A DNA stretch of 64,000 bases from Streptomyces violaceusniger Tu 4113 (GCF_000147815.2 NC_015957.1:5580001-5644000); one strand, 5' to 3'. Numbered from the stretch's first letter, positions 41,887-50,675 are shown. The notes: generated by a model from the letters alone, not told the origin. Numbers and translations: made by a program.

Positions 41887-42575
41887 TTGACGTTCTTGTC
41901 GTGGACGACGACTTCCACGTCGCCGAGATCAACGCCGCGTATGTGGCCCAGGTGCCCGGCTACCGGGTCACCGCCCGCGCCCATACCGCCGCCCAGGCCC
42001 TCGCGACCCTCGAACGCACTCCGGTCGACCTCGTCCTGCTCGACCACTATCTGCCGGACGAGACCGGGCTGACCCTGGTGCGGCGGATGCGCCAGCTCGG
42101 CCACCACGCCGACGTCATCATGGTGACGGCGGCCTGTGATGTGGCCACCGTCCAGGCCGCCATGCGCCATGGCGCACTGCAGTACCTGGTAAAACCGTTC
42201 AGCTTCGCCGGGCTGCGGGCCAAGCTGGACGGCTACGCGGGGCTGCGCCGCACCCTGGAGGGCGTCGGCGGGCGCGGCGAGACCGGCCAGGAGAGGGTGG
42301 ACCGGATCTTCGGCGCCTTCGCAGCCGCCGACACTTCCGGCCCCGCCCTCCCCAAAGGCCACTCCGCGCCCACCGTCGACCTCATACGGCGGGTCCTGGA
42401 CCAGGCCGACCAGCCGCTCTCCGCCCACGAAGTGGCGGAGCGCACGGGTATCAGCCGCTCCACGGCCCAGCGCTATCTGAAGTACCTCGAACATGCGGGC
42501 CGCATCAGCCTCACCCTCAAGTACGGGGACACCGGCCGTCCCGAACACCGCTACACATGGGTGGCGGTGAACTGA
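41883..42575 (+). CDS. Response regulator, CitB/DcuR family
   Basis: 230 residues. Receiver domain: VVDDDFHVAEIN, phospho-acceptor Asp54 in LVLLDHYLPDETG, VTAACD and the Lys in YLVKPF. The C-terminal domain has an HTH (LSAHEVAERTGISRSTAQRYLKYLEHAGRI) as in CitB/DcuR/DctR regulators. It is translationally coupled to the kinase (ATGA). The probable target is the divergent ABC importer operon; a 9-base inverted repeat sits between them. In well-studied cases this family controls TctABC- or Dct-type carriers, so control of an NMT1-type ABC importer would be a less usual pairing. Confidence 0.92.
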   Translation: MIDVLVVDDDFHVAEINAAYVAQVPGYRVTARAHTAAQALATLERTPVDLVLLDHYLPDETGLTLVRRMRQLGHHADVIMVTAACDVATVQAAMRHGALQYLVKPFSFAGLRAKLDGYAGLRRTLEGVGGRGETGQERVDRIFGAFAAADTSGPALPKGHSAPTVDLIRRVLDQADQPLSAHEVAERTGISRSTAQRYLKYLEHAGRISLTLKYGDTGRPEHRYTWVAVN

Positions 42576-42583
42576 CGGCACCC

Positions 42584-43414
42584 TCAGCTGGTGGCCGAGG
42601 CCTCGTACAGGCCACGGCCGGAACGCTGGGCCCGGTCCGAGGAGCGCAGCCGCTCCAGGGTGTTGCGCACCGAGTTCACATTGGTGCGGGTCTCGTCGCG
42701 GCCCAGGGCATCGTTGACCTCGGAGGCCCGCATGGGACGACCGGCCTTGCGCAGCGCGGCCAGCACGCTGTCGGCGAGCCCCGTGGAGCGCTCGGAGGTG
42801 GCGGCCGTCTCCTTGGTGGCCTTCTCCGCCGGCTTCTCGGCGGCGGCGACCTTGGTGGCCTTGGCGGGCTTCGCGGTGGCCTTGGTAGTGGCCTTCACCG
42901 TGGCCTTGGTGGCCTTCGGAGCCTTCGCCACGGCCTTCGCGGCCGTCTTCTTGGCGACGGCCGTCTTCTTGGCGACGGCGGTCTTCTTGCCCGCCGCCTT
43001 GGTGGCCCGTCCGGTGGCCGGCGCCTTGGCCGCCTTGCCCCTGCTGCGCTGACGGCCGATGGCCGCCTTGCGCGTGGCGGCGGAGGTACGGCCGGTGGAG
43101 GCCGCGTCCTCGGCGGTCTCCGGCTCGGTCTCCGCCGTGGCCTCGGTGGCCGGCTCCGCGGCCGGCTCGGCCGGGGTGGCCTCGGCCACGGGCTTCGCCA
43201 CCGCCACCGGGGCACCGTCCACGGCCTGCTCCGACGCCGTGGCGATGGAGAGCGTCTGCAGGCTGCTCAGGGCGGTGCTGACCGCCTCCAGCCGCTTGGT
43301 GACGGCCTCCAAATCACCCTTGAGTGCCTCCTGTTGCTTCTGCAGTTGGGGGAGTTCGGCCTCCAGTACCTCAATGGTCGAACCCACACTGCTGTCCGCG
43401 CTCAACGCGTTCAC
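42584..43414 (-). CDS. Histone-H1-like protein with coiled coil and C-terminal winged helix
   Basis: 276 residues from a GTG at 43414. Residues 1-55 form a coiled coil (VLEAELPQLQKQQEALKGDLEAV), then an acidic Ala/Glu-rich linker, then about 100 residues of Lys-Ala-rich histone-H1-like repeats (KKTAVAKKTAVAKKTAAK, KATKATVKATTKATAK). The last ~65 residues look like a winged helix (ADSVLAALRKAGRPMRASEVNDALG...NSVRNTLERLRSSDRAQRSG). It probably oligomerises by the coil and binds DNA by both basic tail and winged helix, as a nucleoid-associated or regulatory protein. The gene converges on the response regulator with eight bases between stops. The 18-base repeat encoding KKTAVA may vary in number. 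Confidence 0.82.
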   Translation of the reverse strand: MNALSADSSVGSTIEVLEAELPQLQKQQEALKGDLEAVTKRLEAVSTALSSLQTLSIATASEQAVDGAPVAVAKPVAEATPAEPAAEPATEATAETEPETAEDAASTGRTSAATRKAAIGRQRSRGKAAKAPATGRATKAAGKKTAVAKKTAVAKKTAAKAVAKAPKATKATVKATTKATAKPAKATKVAAAEKPAEKATKETAATSERSTGLADSVLAALRKAGRPMRASEVNDALGRDETRTNVNSVRNTLERLRSSDRAQRSGRGLYEASATS

Positions 43415-43710
43415 TTCACTTCGTCCCCTTTCTGGGCGTCTGCGCCCATCGCAGTGGTGATTATGCCTGCTGTTCAGACGGTGCGGTGCCCTGTGTGCCA
43501 CTACGCAAAACAACCACACGTGTCTCAGCACCCCTTGAGAGGCCAACTTTCGGTGAAAACACACGCCTGTCACACCGCGCCCGCTCCGCCGATGTCATCC
43601 GGAAGGGTGGCGCCGCAAACGCGGTGACGACGTGTCAGGCCCCGATTTTCGGGGTGGCTTCACACGGGTGGTAGAAACACCGTACCCGTCCGAGGAACAG
43701 AGGTAGTCCC

Positions 43711-44679
43711 ATGAAGCTGCGCTGCGCCGTGCTCGACGACTATCAGGACGTGGCGCTGTCGGCGGCCGACTGGTCCGGTGTGCTCGACGCGGTGGACGTG
43801 ACGCCGGTCCATGAGTACATCGCCGATGAGGACGCGGTGGCCGAGGCGATCGGGGACTGCGAGATCGTGGTCATCATGCGGGAGCGCACGCCCTTTCCCG
43901 CGTCGCTGTTCGCCCGGCTGCCACGGCTGAGGCTGCTGGTGACCACGGGGATGCGCAACGCGTCGGTCGACTTGGAGGCCGCCGCCCGCCACGGCGTGAC
44001 CGTGTGCGGCACGGGCGGCGGCTCGCAACCGACCACCGAGCTCACCTGGGCGCTGATCCTGGGGCTCGCCCGCCATGTGGTGCCGGAGAGCACGGCGCTG
44101 CGGGACGGCGGTCCGTGGCAGAGCACCGTCGGCTCCGATCTGTACGGCCGCCGTCTGGGGTTGCTGGGGCTGGGACGGATCGGCACCCAGGTGGCGCGGG
44201 TCGGCCGGGCCTTCGGCATGGAGGTGGCCGCCTGGAGCGAGAATCTGACGGCCGAGCGCGCGGAGGCGGAGGGGGTGCGGCCGGCCGGCTCCAAGGAGGA
44301 GCTGCTGGAGACCAGCGACATCGTCTCGGTGCATCTGGTGCTCAGCGACCGCACCCGGGGGCTGCTGGGCGCGGCGGAGCTGAGGCGGATGCGTCCCACG
44401 GCCCTTCTGGTGAACACCTCCCGCGCGGCGATCGTGGACCAGGCGGCGCTCGCGGAGGCGCTGCGGGACGGCTGGATCGCGGGCGCGGCGGTCGATGTGT
44501 TCGAACGGGAGCCGCTGCCGCCGGGCGATCCGTTCCGTACCCTGCCGAATCTGCTGGCCACCCCGCACCTCGGCTATGTCACCCGGGGCAACTACGAGCG
44601 GTTCTACGGCGATGTGGTGGAGGACATCCGCGCCTATCTGGAGGGTGCGCCGCTCCGTCGGCTGACCCCGCCCGCCTGA
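43711..44679 (+). CDS. D-2-hydroxyacid dehydrogenase family protein
   Basis: 322 residues of the D-isomer-specific 2-hydroxyacid dehydrogenase family. The NAD-binding motif is LLGLGRIGTQVARVG; the catalytic Arg, Glu and His are in VNTSRAAIVD, VFEREPLPP and ATPHLGYV. The N-terminal catalytic-domain segment MRNASVDLEAAARHGVTVCG is typical. The substrate may be phosphoglycerate, glyoxylate or a keto acid; the sequence lacks the C-terminal ACT domain of SerA, so serine biosynthesis is unlikely. It stands alone. A small hairpin (CCCCGA-TTT-TCGGGG at 43640-43654) lies in its leader region. Confidence 0.9.
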   Translation: MKLRCAVLDDYQDVALSAADWSGVLDAVDVTPVHEYIADEDAVAEAIGDCEIVVIMRERTPFPASLFARLPRLRLLVTTGMRNASVDLEAAARHGVTVCGTGGGSQPTTELTWALILGLARHVVPESTALRDGGPWQSTVGSDLYGRRLGLLGLGRIGTQVARVGRAFGMEVAAWSENLTAERAEAEGVRPAGSKEELLETSDIVSVHLVLSDRTRGLLGAAELRRMRPTALLVNTSRAAIVDQAALAEALRDGWIAGAAVDVFEREPLPPGDPFRTLPNLLATPHLGYVTRGNYERFYGDVVEDIRAYLEGAPLRRLTPPA

Positions 44680-44991
44680 GCGCTCCCGAGCGGCGCCCTC
44701 CGGTTCCACCCCGCTCCGGCACCCACGGGGTGGCGGCCGCGAGAGGCGCCAAGTGCGCCCGTTCCAGGGCGCGTTGGGCCCATCGGGGGCCCGGCTGCCC
44801 TCGTTCGAACATCCCACACCCAGCCACCGATCGTCTTCCCGGGCTGAAAGCGACGCATGCCCTCCGCCCGGTGGACACTATTCCGTTTCGCCTTCGTCAT
44901 ACCGGACAGGCTGCCTGGCACGGACAACCCATCGGCCCGCACGACAAACCGGTGCCCGGTCCACCGACCCGGCACCGCGGACGGAGGGAAC
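44680..44991. other. Intergenic region before Tat lipoprotein gene
   Basis: 312 bases between genes on the same strand. The final bases hold the GGAGGG ribosome site for the lipoprotein gene. An in-frame ATG at 44857 could extend that protein by 45 residues, but the added sequence is not signal-like. I see no clear terminator, promoter or extra gene. Confidence 0.45.
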
Positions 44992-46065
44992 GTGGCTCAC
45001 AGCACACCCGGAATGCCGGCAACCGACAGGGCATCGGCCGGGCAGGACGCCCTGCGGCACGGCGACGGCGGCGGACGATCGGGGACACCGCCACCGACCC
45101 GGCGCGGCATGCTCTCGGTGGCCGCGGCGGCCGGGATCGGCCTGCTCGCCGGCTGCGGCGAAGAGTCGGCCGGTTCGCCCTCCGGAGCGGGCCCGCAAGG
45201 CTCCGGCAAGGCGAAGCGCTCCCCGTCAGCCACTCCATCAAAGAGTTCCCCCTCCCCCACCCCGAAGCCGCGGCCGGAGCTGCCCCGAGGCGGCCGGGAG
45301 CTGTCCCGGTACCGTCTGGTGGGCTACTGCGGACTGCCCGGGGCCGCCGCGCTCGGCCGGCTCGGCATCGGGGACCTCGACGACCAGGTGCGGCAGATCG
45401 AGAAGACCGCCCGCGCCTACGCCGCGGACCGCGAACCGCAGCCGGTGCTCGAACTCCTCGCAACCGTCGCCAACAGCAGCGCGGGCCCCGACGGCACCTA
45501 CCGCTCGCGCACCTCCCCCGACACGATCCGCCGCTTCCACGACGCGGCCAAGCGCCATCGCGCCCTGCTGCTGCTGAACATCCAGCCGGGCCGGGCGTCG
45601 GTCCTCGGCGAGGTCAAGGCGTTGCGCGAATGGCTGGTCCATCCCGATGTCGGCATAGCCCTGGACCCGGAGTGGGAGATGGGTCCCGGCGAGGTGCCGG
45701 GGGACACCTACGGCCACACCAGCGGCAAGGAACTCACCGATGTGGCCCGCTACCTCTCCGAGATCATCGCCGAACACGATCTGCCGCAGAAGCCGCTCGT
45801 CTTCCACCAGGTGGCCGTGTCCGTCGTCAGCGAGCAGTCCGCGCTGCGCCCCCAGCCCGGCGTGGTGGTCATCAAAAGCGCGGACGGCATCGGATCGCCG
45901 GGGATGAAGCGGGACACCTGGCGGCAGTTGGTCAAGGACCAGCCCGAGGGCGTGCGCACCGGCTTCAAGCTCTTCTACGAGGAGGACACCGAGGGGAGCC
46001 GGCTGATGACCCCGGAAGAGGTGCTGGCCCTGCGGCCACGCCCGGATTACGTCATGTTCGAGTGA
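44992..46065 (+). CDS. Tat-type lipoprotein of unknown function, TIM-barrel-like
   Basis: 357 residues from GTG 44992. The signal has a twin arginine (PTRRGMLSVAAAAGIG) and a lipobox LLAGC with Cys55, so the protein is probably folded before export and anchored outside. A Ser/Pro linker (residues about 60-95) precedes a globular domain with alternating beta/alpha segments: RYRLVGYCGLPGAAAL, HRALLLLNIQPG, VGIALDPEWEMGPGEVPGD, VVVIKSADGIG. Acidic residues at strand ends (ALDPEWEM) suggest a TIM-barrel hydrolase-like fold. I recognise no characterised family. A strong terminator follows at 46094. Confidence 0.8.
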   Translation: MAHSTPGMPATDRASAGQDALRHGDGGGRSGTPPPTRRGMLSVAAAAGIGLLAGCGEESAGSPSGAGPQGSGKAKRSPSATPSKSSPSPTPKPRPELPRGGRELSRYRLVGYCGLPGAAALGRLGIGDLDDQVRQIEKTARAYAADREPQPVLELLATVANSSAGPDGTYRSRTSPDTIRRFHDAAKRHRALLLLNIQPGRASVLGEVKALREWLVHPDVGIALDPEWEMGPGEVPGDTYGHTSGKELTDVARYLSEIIAEHDLPQKPLVFHQVAVSVVSEQSALRPQPGVVVIKSADGIGSPGMKRDTWRQLVKDQPEGVRTGFKLFYEEDTEGSRLMTPEEVLALRPRPDYVMFE

Positions 46066-46093
46066 CCGCGGCGGCGCGCGCCACCGAACGCGA

Positions 46094-46124
46094 CCGCCCC
46101 CGGCCGGAAGGCGGCCGGGGGCGG
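46094..46124. terminator. Bidirectional terminator between lipoprotein and membrane methyltransferase-like gene
   Basis: CCGCCCCCGGCCG (46094-46106) and CGGCCGGGGGCGG (46112-46124) form a perfect 13-base stem around GAAGG. The genes on either side converge and stop at 46065 and 46140. Confidence 0.85.
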
Positions 46125-46139
46125 CTGGGAGAGGGGCGC

Positions 46140-48185
46140 TCAGGGGCGTGGCGCCGTCTGCACGGTGAGTGGTTCATGGCTGGTGACGTCGCCGGAGCCG
46201 CGGCGGGTGAAGCGCATGGCGACACAGGCACCCGCGTACAGCACCGCCACGACCAGCAGCAGCGCCTGATAACCCGTGAGCAGGGCCAGATACTCCAGGG
46301 TGCCGCCGAACAGGGAGCCCAGCAGGTTGGCGCCGAAGGCCGCCGTGGGGTCGGAGGTCGCCGCCAGCCGGTCGGAGAAGATGAGGTTGGCGCAGAAGAT
46401 GGGGGCGAAGGCCAGCGCGATCGCGGCGGCCAGCCGAGGGGCGAAGGGCAGTCCCAGCACCAGATGGGACGGGATCAGCCAGGCGATCGCGAGGCTGGCG
46501 AAGAGCATCAGTTGCAGCACGAGCTGATTGACCCGGCGCAGCCTGCGCCGCACCTCCACCGCGCACAGCACGGCGACCAGCACCCCCGCGAAGACCATGG
46601 CGTTGACCAGCCACGTGGTGCCGAAGTAGAGGGCGAAGCCGATCACGTTCTTGGTCTCCAGCAGCATGAACGCCGCGCCGAGCAGGAACATGTCGACATA
46701 GCGGGCGGTGCGCCGCAGCCGGACCCCGGTCAGCCGTACGGACACCAGGGTCACCAGCAGGATCGCGCCCAGGACCCCGATGTAGAGGGTGGGGATGGTG
46801 CGGTGCAGCAGATACGGGAACGGATGGTCGTCACTGGCGGCCGAGGGCACCGGGCCCGAGGGGCGCCAGGCGGAGGCGGTGCAGGACTGGTCGCTGGACG
46901 TGACACCGGCCACCAGGATGGCCGCCTTCTTGCCTCCGTAGTGGGTGATGCAGGGGGCGTGTCCGAAGACGGAGGTAAGCGTGGAGCCGAACCGGTCGAT
47001 GAGCCAGTTCTGCCGGTAGTAGTTGTACATGGCGAACGCGCCGCCGGGGGCGAGGTGGCGGTGGGCCGCCTCGAATGCCTGCCGGGTGAACAGGTAGCTC
47101 TCCAGGCGCAGGTTGCTGGCGCCCGAGACCAGGGTCAGGGAGTCCGGCAGGGCGAGGACGACCAGGTCGTAGCGGGTCTTGGTGCGCTCGAGGAATGCCC
47201 GGCCGTCGTTGATGTGCACGTGCACCCGGGGGTTGGCGTAGGGCCGGGCCGGGTGCAGTGACGCACCGATCTCCTGCAGCCGGGGGTCGATCTCCACCGC
47301 GTCCACCCGCTGGGCGCCGTGGGCGAGCGCCATCGCCACGTCGTTGCCGTTGCCGGCGCCGATGACCAGCACCCGGCGATGGGAGTTCCTCGGGGTTTCG
47401 CGGTAGGGCTGCTCGTACGGGGAGTCGGGGCGTCCGAGCACCTTCAGCGGGGCGATGGACTGATGCGGTACGCCATTGGCGGAGATCTTGTAGTCCCGGC
47501 TGCCGGAGGTCGGCCTGGTCACCTCGATCTTGTAGTACGGGGACCAGGAGATACCGCTGGCCGCCGTCTCCAGCGCCAGGACGGCCACCATCAAGGCGAG
47601 CGGGACCGTGTACCGGATGGCGTTGCGGCGGCCGCCGAGGGTCAGCAATGCCACCGCGGCGAGCACACCCCACACCACCGACGGTGCGCGCAGCCAGGAA
47701 AGCAGCCCGAAGGACACCGAGCCGGTGAGCGAGCCCAGCAGGTCGTAGCGGTAGGCCTCCAGCGAGGGCAGTTTACGGAACTGATCGGCCGTCATCTTCC
47801 CGATCGCCATCATGATCAGCGCGGTCAGTCCGAAGAGCACCGGCAGGGTCACCCACTGGGGCAGACCGGTGGTCTTCACGGCGGTGAAGTAGATGACCTC
47901 GCCGCTGGTCTGCCGCACCTGCACGGGGAACTCGCGCACCAAGACGACGAGAACGGCGAGCGGGACGGGCGCCCAGCGGGTGATCCACTGCCCACGCCCG
48001 GCGGGCATGAGGAATCCCAGGCCGATCCCGAGGAACGAGCCCAAGAGGATGAAGTTCGAGAAATAGCTCAGATGGACGATATTGGCGCCGGTCCACCGGA
48101 TCAGCGCGAGCTCGACGAAGAGCATGGTGGCGCTGGCCAGCAGCAGCCTCGCGCGCACGTTTTGCGGTCCTGGGCTGTGCTCCAT
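46140..48185 (-). CDS. Integral membrane protein with spermidine-synthase-like domain
   Basis: 681 residues. Roughly six N-terminal membrane helices (LLLASATMLFVELALI, ALMVAVLALETAASG), a central cytoplasmic Rossmann domain like spermidine synthases (RVLVIGAGNGNDVAMALAHG, VDAVEIDPRLQEIGASLHP, VVLALPDSLTLVSGAS), then about seven C-terminal helices. Members of this membrane-anchored group have SAM- or dcSAM-type binding sites, but most lack polyamine synthase activity data. The ATG at 48185 is preferred because membrane sequence begins directly after; no good ribosome site is seen. The gene stands alone with a shared terminator. Confidence 0.82.
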   Translation of the reverse strand: MEHSPGPQNVRARLLLASATMLFVELALIRWTGANIVHLSYFSNFILLGSFLGIGLGFLMPAGRGQWITRWAPVPLAVLVVLVREFPVQVRQTSGEVIYFTAVKTTGLPQWVTLPVLFGLTALIMMAIGKMTADQFRKLPSLEAYRYDLLGSLTGSVSFGLLSWLRAPSVVWGVLAAVALLTLGGRRNAIRYTVPLALMVAVLALETAASGISWSPYYKIEVTRPTSGSRDYKISANGVPHQSIAPLKVLGRPDSPYEQPYRETPRNSHRRVLVIGAGNGNDVAMALAHGAQRVDAVEIDPRLQEIGASLHPARPYANPRVHVHINDGRAFLERTKTRYDLVVLALPDSLTLVSGASNLRLESYLFTRQAFEAAHRHLAPGGAFAMYNYYRQNWLIDRFGSTLTSVFGHAPCITHYGGKKAAILVAGVTSSDQSCTASAWRPSGPVPSAASDDHPFPYLLHRTIPTLYIGVLGAILLVTLVSVRLTGVRLRRTARYVDMFLLGAAFMLLETKNVIGFALYFGTTWLVNAMVFAGVLVAVLCAVEVRRRLRRVNQLVLQLMLFASLAIAWLIPSHLVLGLPFAPRLAAAIALAFAPIFCANLIFSDRLAATSDPTAAFGANLLGSLFGGTLEYLALLTGYQALLLVVAVLYAGACVAMRFTRRGSGDVTSHEPLTVQTAPRP

Positions 48186-48479
48186 GCCGGCCACGCTGTC
48201 ATCCGGGACGGGGCAGGTCGAGCACCCACACGGCCCGTGCCGTCGGCCGGATGGCGGGCGTCCGGAGCAGCGGGAAGCGGCCCCGGCCACTCGACTTCCG
48301 GCCGCCCGCCACCTCGCCACCTCTCCCCTGCCGAGGTCATTCACGCAGGTCAGCCGCGTGGCATGGGATGCGGTGCACCAACCGCGCGGCGTGCGGTGGC
48401 CACACCGCGGCACACGGCCCGGGCCCGCTGCCCGGGTCACCTCCGTACGGCGTTCGGGTCATGGTCCGGGCGGTGTCCG

Positions 48480-48665
48480 TCACCTGCCCGGGCCAACGCC
48501 GGACGCCCGCGCGCAGGAGGCCGAAGGAATCCGCGGAGCGGGGCGGCGCCGCGAGCGCACGGCGAGGACCGTCGCCGCGGCCACGGTGGCGGCGAGTACG
48601 CCCCAGGAGACGAGGTCACCCGTGCGGGAGTACGGGGTGGGCGAGCCATGAGTGGGAACGTCGGC
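48480..48665 (-). pseudogene. 3' remnant of apolipoprotein N-acyltransferase (lnt-like)
   Basis: A 61-codon minus-strand frame without a start codon context reads GSPTPYSRTGDLVSWGVLAA followed by a hydrophobic helix, TVAAATVLAVRSRRR, and a short basic tail to a TGA at 48480. The TPYxRTGxxxxW motif plus a last membrane helix is how Lnt proteins end (E. coli Lnt has TPYARTGNW). An in-frame stop lies just upstream at 48666-48668. The catalytic nitrilase-like domain is absent. The fragment overlaps the 5' end of a damaged TetR gene on the other strand, so insertion or deletion at this point probably destroyed it. Confidence 0.55.
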
Positions 48666-49241
48666 TCACGGGGATCTCCGAGCGGCCCTGCTCGGCTCCG
48701 CTCCGGCGCTCCTCAACACCGAGGGCCCGGGCGGGCTGTCGCCGCGCGGTCGCCCGGCATGCCGGGGTCTCCCCGAACGCTCCCTACCGCCACTGCCACG
48801 ACAAAGAGGCACTGCTCGCCGCCCTCGCCACCCGGGGCTTCACGGAGCTGGGCGAACGCCTCGCCGCGGCCGCCCCCGGGGACGACCCGGCGCGGAGCTC
48901 ATCGCCATGGCGTGCACGGCGGTCGACTACGCGCTCGACCACCCGGGGGTGTACCGCCTCATGTTCGGGCAGCCCTGCAGCACTCACCCCGACGCCATCG
49001 CCGCCTCCGACGCGGCGATCACCTTCATGGCGGAGCGCATCGCGGCGGTCGCGGAACGTCAGCGGCGCGAGGCGCTGCTGACCGGCATCCAGTCGCTCGT
49101 GCACTGGCTGAGCACGCTTCTGCTCGACGAACGGCTCGGCACGCGGACGCGTGCCGAGGCCGGTGCCCTGGTGGAGACGGTCGTACGCACCATGCTGGGC
49201 ACCGGCCCCGAACGGCCGGACGGGGAATCCGGGCCGGGTGA
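48652..49241 (+). pseudogene. TetR/AcrR-family regulator with two compensating frameshifts
   Basis: Three stretches in two frames together make a normal TetR: GDLRAALLGSAPALLNTEGPGGLSPR (frame of the GTG at 48652), then RAVARHAGVSPNAPYRHCHDKEALLAALATRGF (next frame), then ELIAMACTAVDYALDHPGVYRLMFGQP back in the first. The first shift, near 48740, looks like loss of two bases in a CGCG run, the second near 48897 like loss of one G, for a net loss of three. The first frame also lacks a stop near the expected end; a TGA in another frame is at 49239. Either a pseudogene or sequencing error in GC runs. Confidence 0.7.
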
Positions 49242-49284
49242 ACACCGCTTCGATCGGTGGGCGTTCACCCGATCATTCACCCGG

Positions 49285-50457
49285 TCAGCTCCCCGCGGTG
49301 GCGAAGAAGGGCTTGCACACGGTGCCGACGTAGTCCGTGGCGATCTCCAGCACACGGCTGCCGTCCGCCGAGGGCAGCAGCGCCGAGCTGTAGTTGGGGC
49401 ACCAGTCGACCACCTTGGAGTCCACCCGCACGGGTGCGGGGATGGAACGCCACGCCCCGGTGCCACCGTTGCTGTTGGTCCACACGGTGGCACCGCTGCC
49501 GGTGGCGGTGCTGCCGTCGGCGTTGTTCAGCACCTGACCGATGAGGAACAGCTTGCCCCGGGGGTTGCCGGCCTCGGGGGCCCAGGCGAGGTTCGGCGTA
49601 TGGGTGAAGTACTTGCCGTCGGCGGTTTCGGGACGGTAGCCGAGGTGCGCGGGGTCGCCCCAGTTCCAGCCGTCCTGCGAGGTCCGGTAGTGGACCACGC
49701 ATGAGTACTGCCCCTGGGCGGCGCAGATCTCGTACGCCATGAAGTACTGGCCGTCGGGCAGCTTGCGCACGATGGGCATACCGGGCCGGTCGGAGGCGAG
49801 GTTGCTGGCGACGGTGGCGTGGTGGCCCTCCCAGGTGATCCCGTCGGCACTGCGGGCGGCGATCAGCTTCTGGCTGTGGGCGGGGTCGGTCTCGTCCGAG
49901 TAGTGGGCCACCAGGCGCCCACTGGAATCGATGGAGAACTCCGGCTCCCACAGCCCCTTGGTGCTGGGGGCGGTGGCCACGGTGGACAGATAGGACCAGG
50001 TGCGGCCCTGGTCATTGCTGCGGAAGACCCGGATGGCCATCCGGCGGTCCGGCTCGTCCTGGCCGATGGAGGCGGACCACAGCAGGGTCCCGGCGGGCAT
50101 GCCGCCGACCGCCTGCGGCAGTTCGTACAGGGTGGCGCAGCATTCGCCCTGTCCGCCCGACGCCTCGGGGTCGGCCACCTCGCCCACCTGGCGGAAGGTG
50201 GCGCCGTCGTCGGTGCTCTCGTAGATGGCGCCGATCCCGTCCGAGCCGCGGAAGGTGACCACCGAAGCGAGGACGCGGCCGTTGGCGGCGCCGTTGTGCG
50301 CGAGCCGCAGGGCGCGGGGGTAGAGGCCGGTGCCGTCGCGCAGCAGGGTGCCGGAGGCGGCCGCGGCCGGGGGCGCCTGGACGGCCAGGAGCGAGCCCAA
50401 GACGGTCAGGAGAGTCAGCAGAGTGGGCAGGAGGTGTCTTCGGTACGGCGTAGTCAT
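49285..50457 (-). CDS. Secreted beta-propeller glycosidase (sialidase-fold, GH93-like)
   Basis: 390 residues with a Sec signal peptide (LLTVLGSLLAVQAPPAAAA, cleavage near residue 34). The mature protein carries Asp-box motifs (ESTDDGATFRQVG, RSNDQGRTWSYLS, YRTSQDGWNWG) of six-bladed sialidase-type propellers. The ARALRLAHNG-like opening and the ECCATLYELPQ..GTLLWSASIG region resemble exo-arabinanases of GH93 more than neuraminidases. Expected role: extracellular removal of terminal sugars from plant polysaccharide. The ATG at 50457 has GAGGGAG upstream. A near-perfect 22-base palindrome 71 bases upstream is a strong LacI-type operator candidate. Confidence 0.85.
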   Translation of the reverse strand: MTTPYRRHLLPTLLTLLTVLGSLLAVQAPPAAAASGTLLRDGTGLYPRALRLAHNGAANGRVLASVVTFRGSDGIGAIYESTDDGATFRQVGEVADPEASGGQGECCATLYELPQAVGGMPAGTLLWSASIGQDEPDRRMAIRVFRSNDQGRTWSYLSTVATAPSTKGLWEPEFSIDSSGRLVAHYSDETDPAHSQKLIAARSADGITWEGHHATVASNLASDRPGMPIVRKLPDGQYFMAYEICAAQGQYSCVVHYRTSQDGWNWGDPAHLGYRPETADGKYFTHTPNLAWAPEAGNPRGKLFLIGQVLNNADGSTATGSGATVWTNSNGGTGAWRSIPAPVRVDSKVVDWCPNYSSALLPSADGSRVLEIATDYVGTVCKPFFATAGS

Positions 50458-50527
50458 GCACGCTCCCTCGGGAGGAGTGGTGGAGGGGAAAGAGTGGCCC
50501 GGGCCGTGCGTGGCGCAACGTTAAAGA

Positions 50528-50549
50528 GGATTTCCAACGTTGTAAATCC
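50528..50549. promoter_or_regulatory. LacI-type operator candidate upstream of the glycosidase gene
   Basis: A 22-base dyad, GGATTT-C-CAACGTTG-T-AAATCC, has a single mismatched pair and a CAACGTTG core, the CG-centred style of LacI-family sites. A second half-like CAACGTT is at 50516-50522. It lies in the promoter region of the glycosidase gene. No LacI gene is in the window. Confidence 0.65.
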
Positions 50550-50675
50550 CTCGCGCACGCTTCCGCGAGAGCCGAGCGGGGCCGGACGAGAGCCAAGCCG
50601 GGCCGAGGTCGGCACGCGCTTCCGCCCCGTTACGCCGTGGCGCAACGGGGCGGGCGGGGGGCGGGGGCAGGCGGG

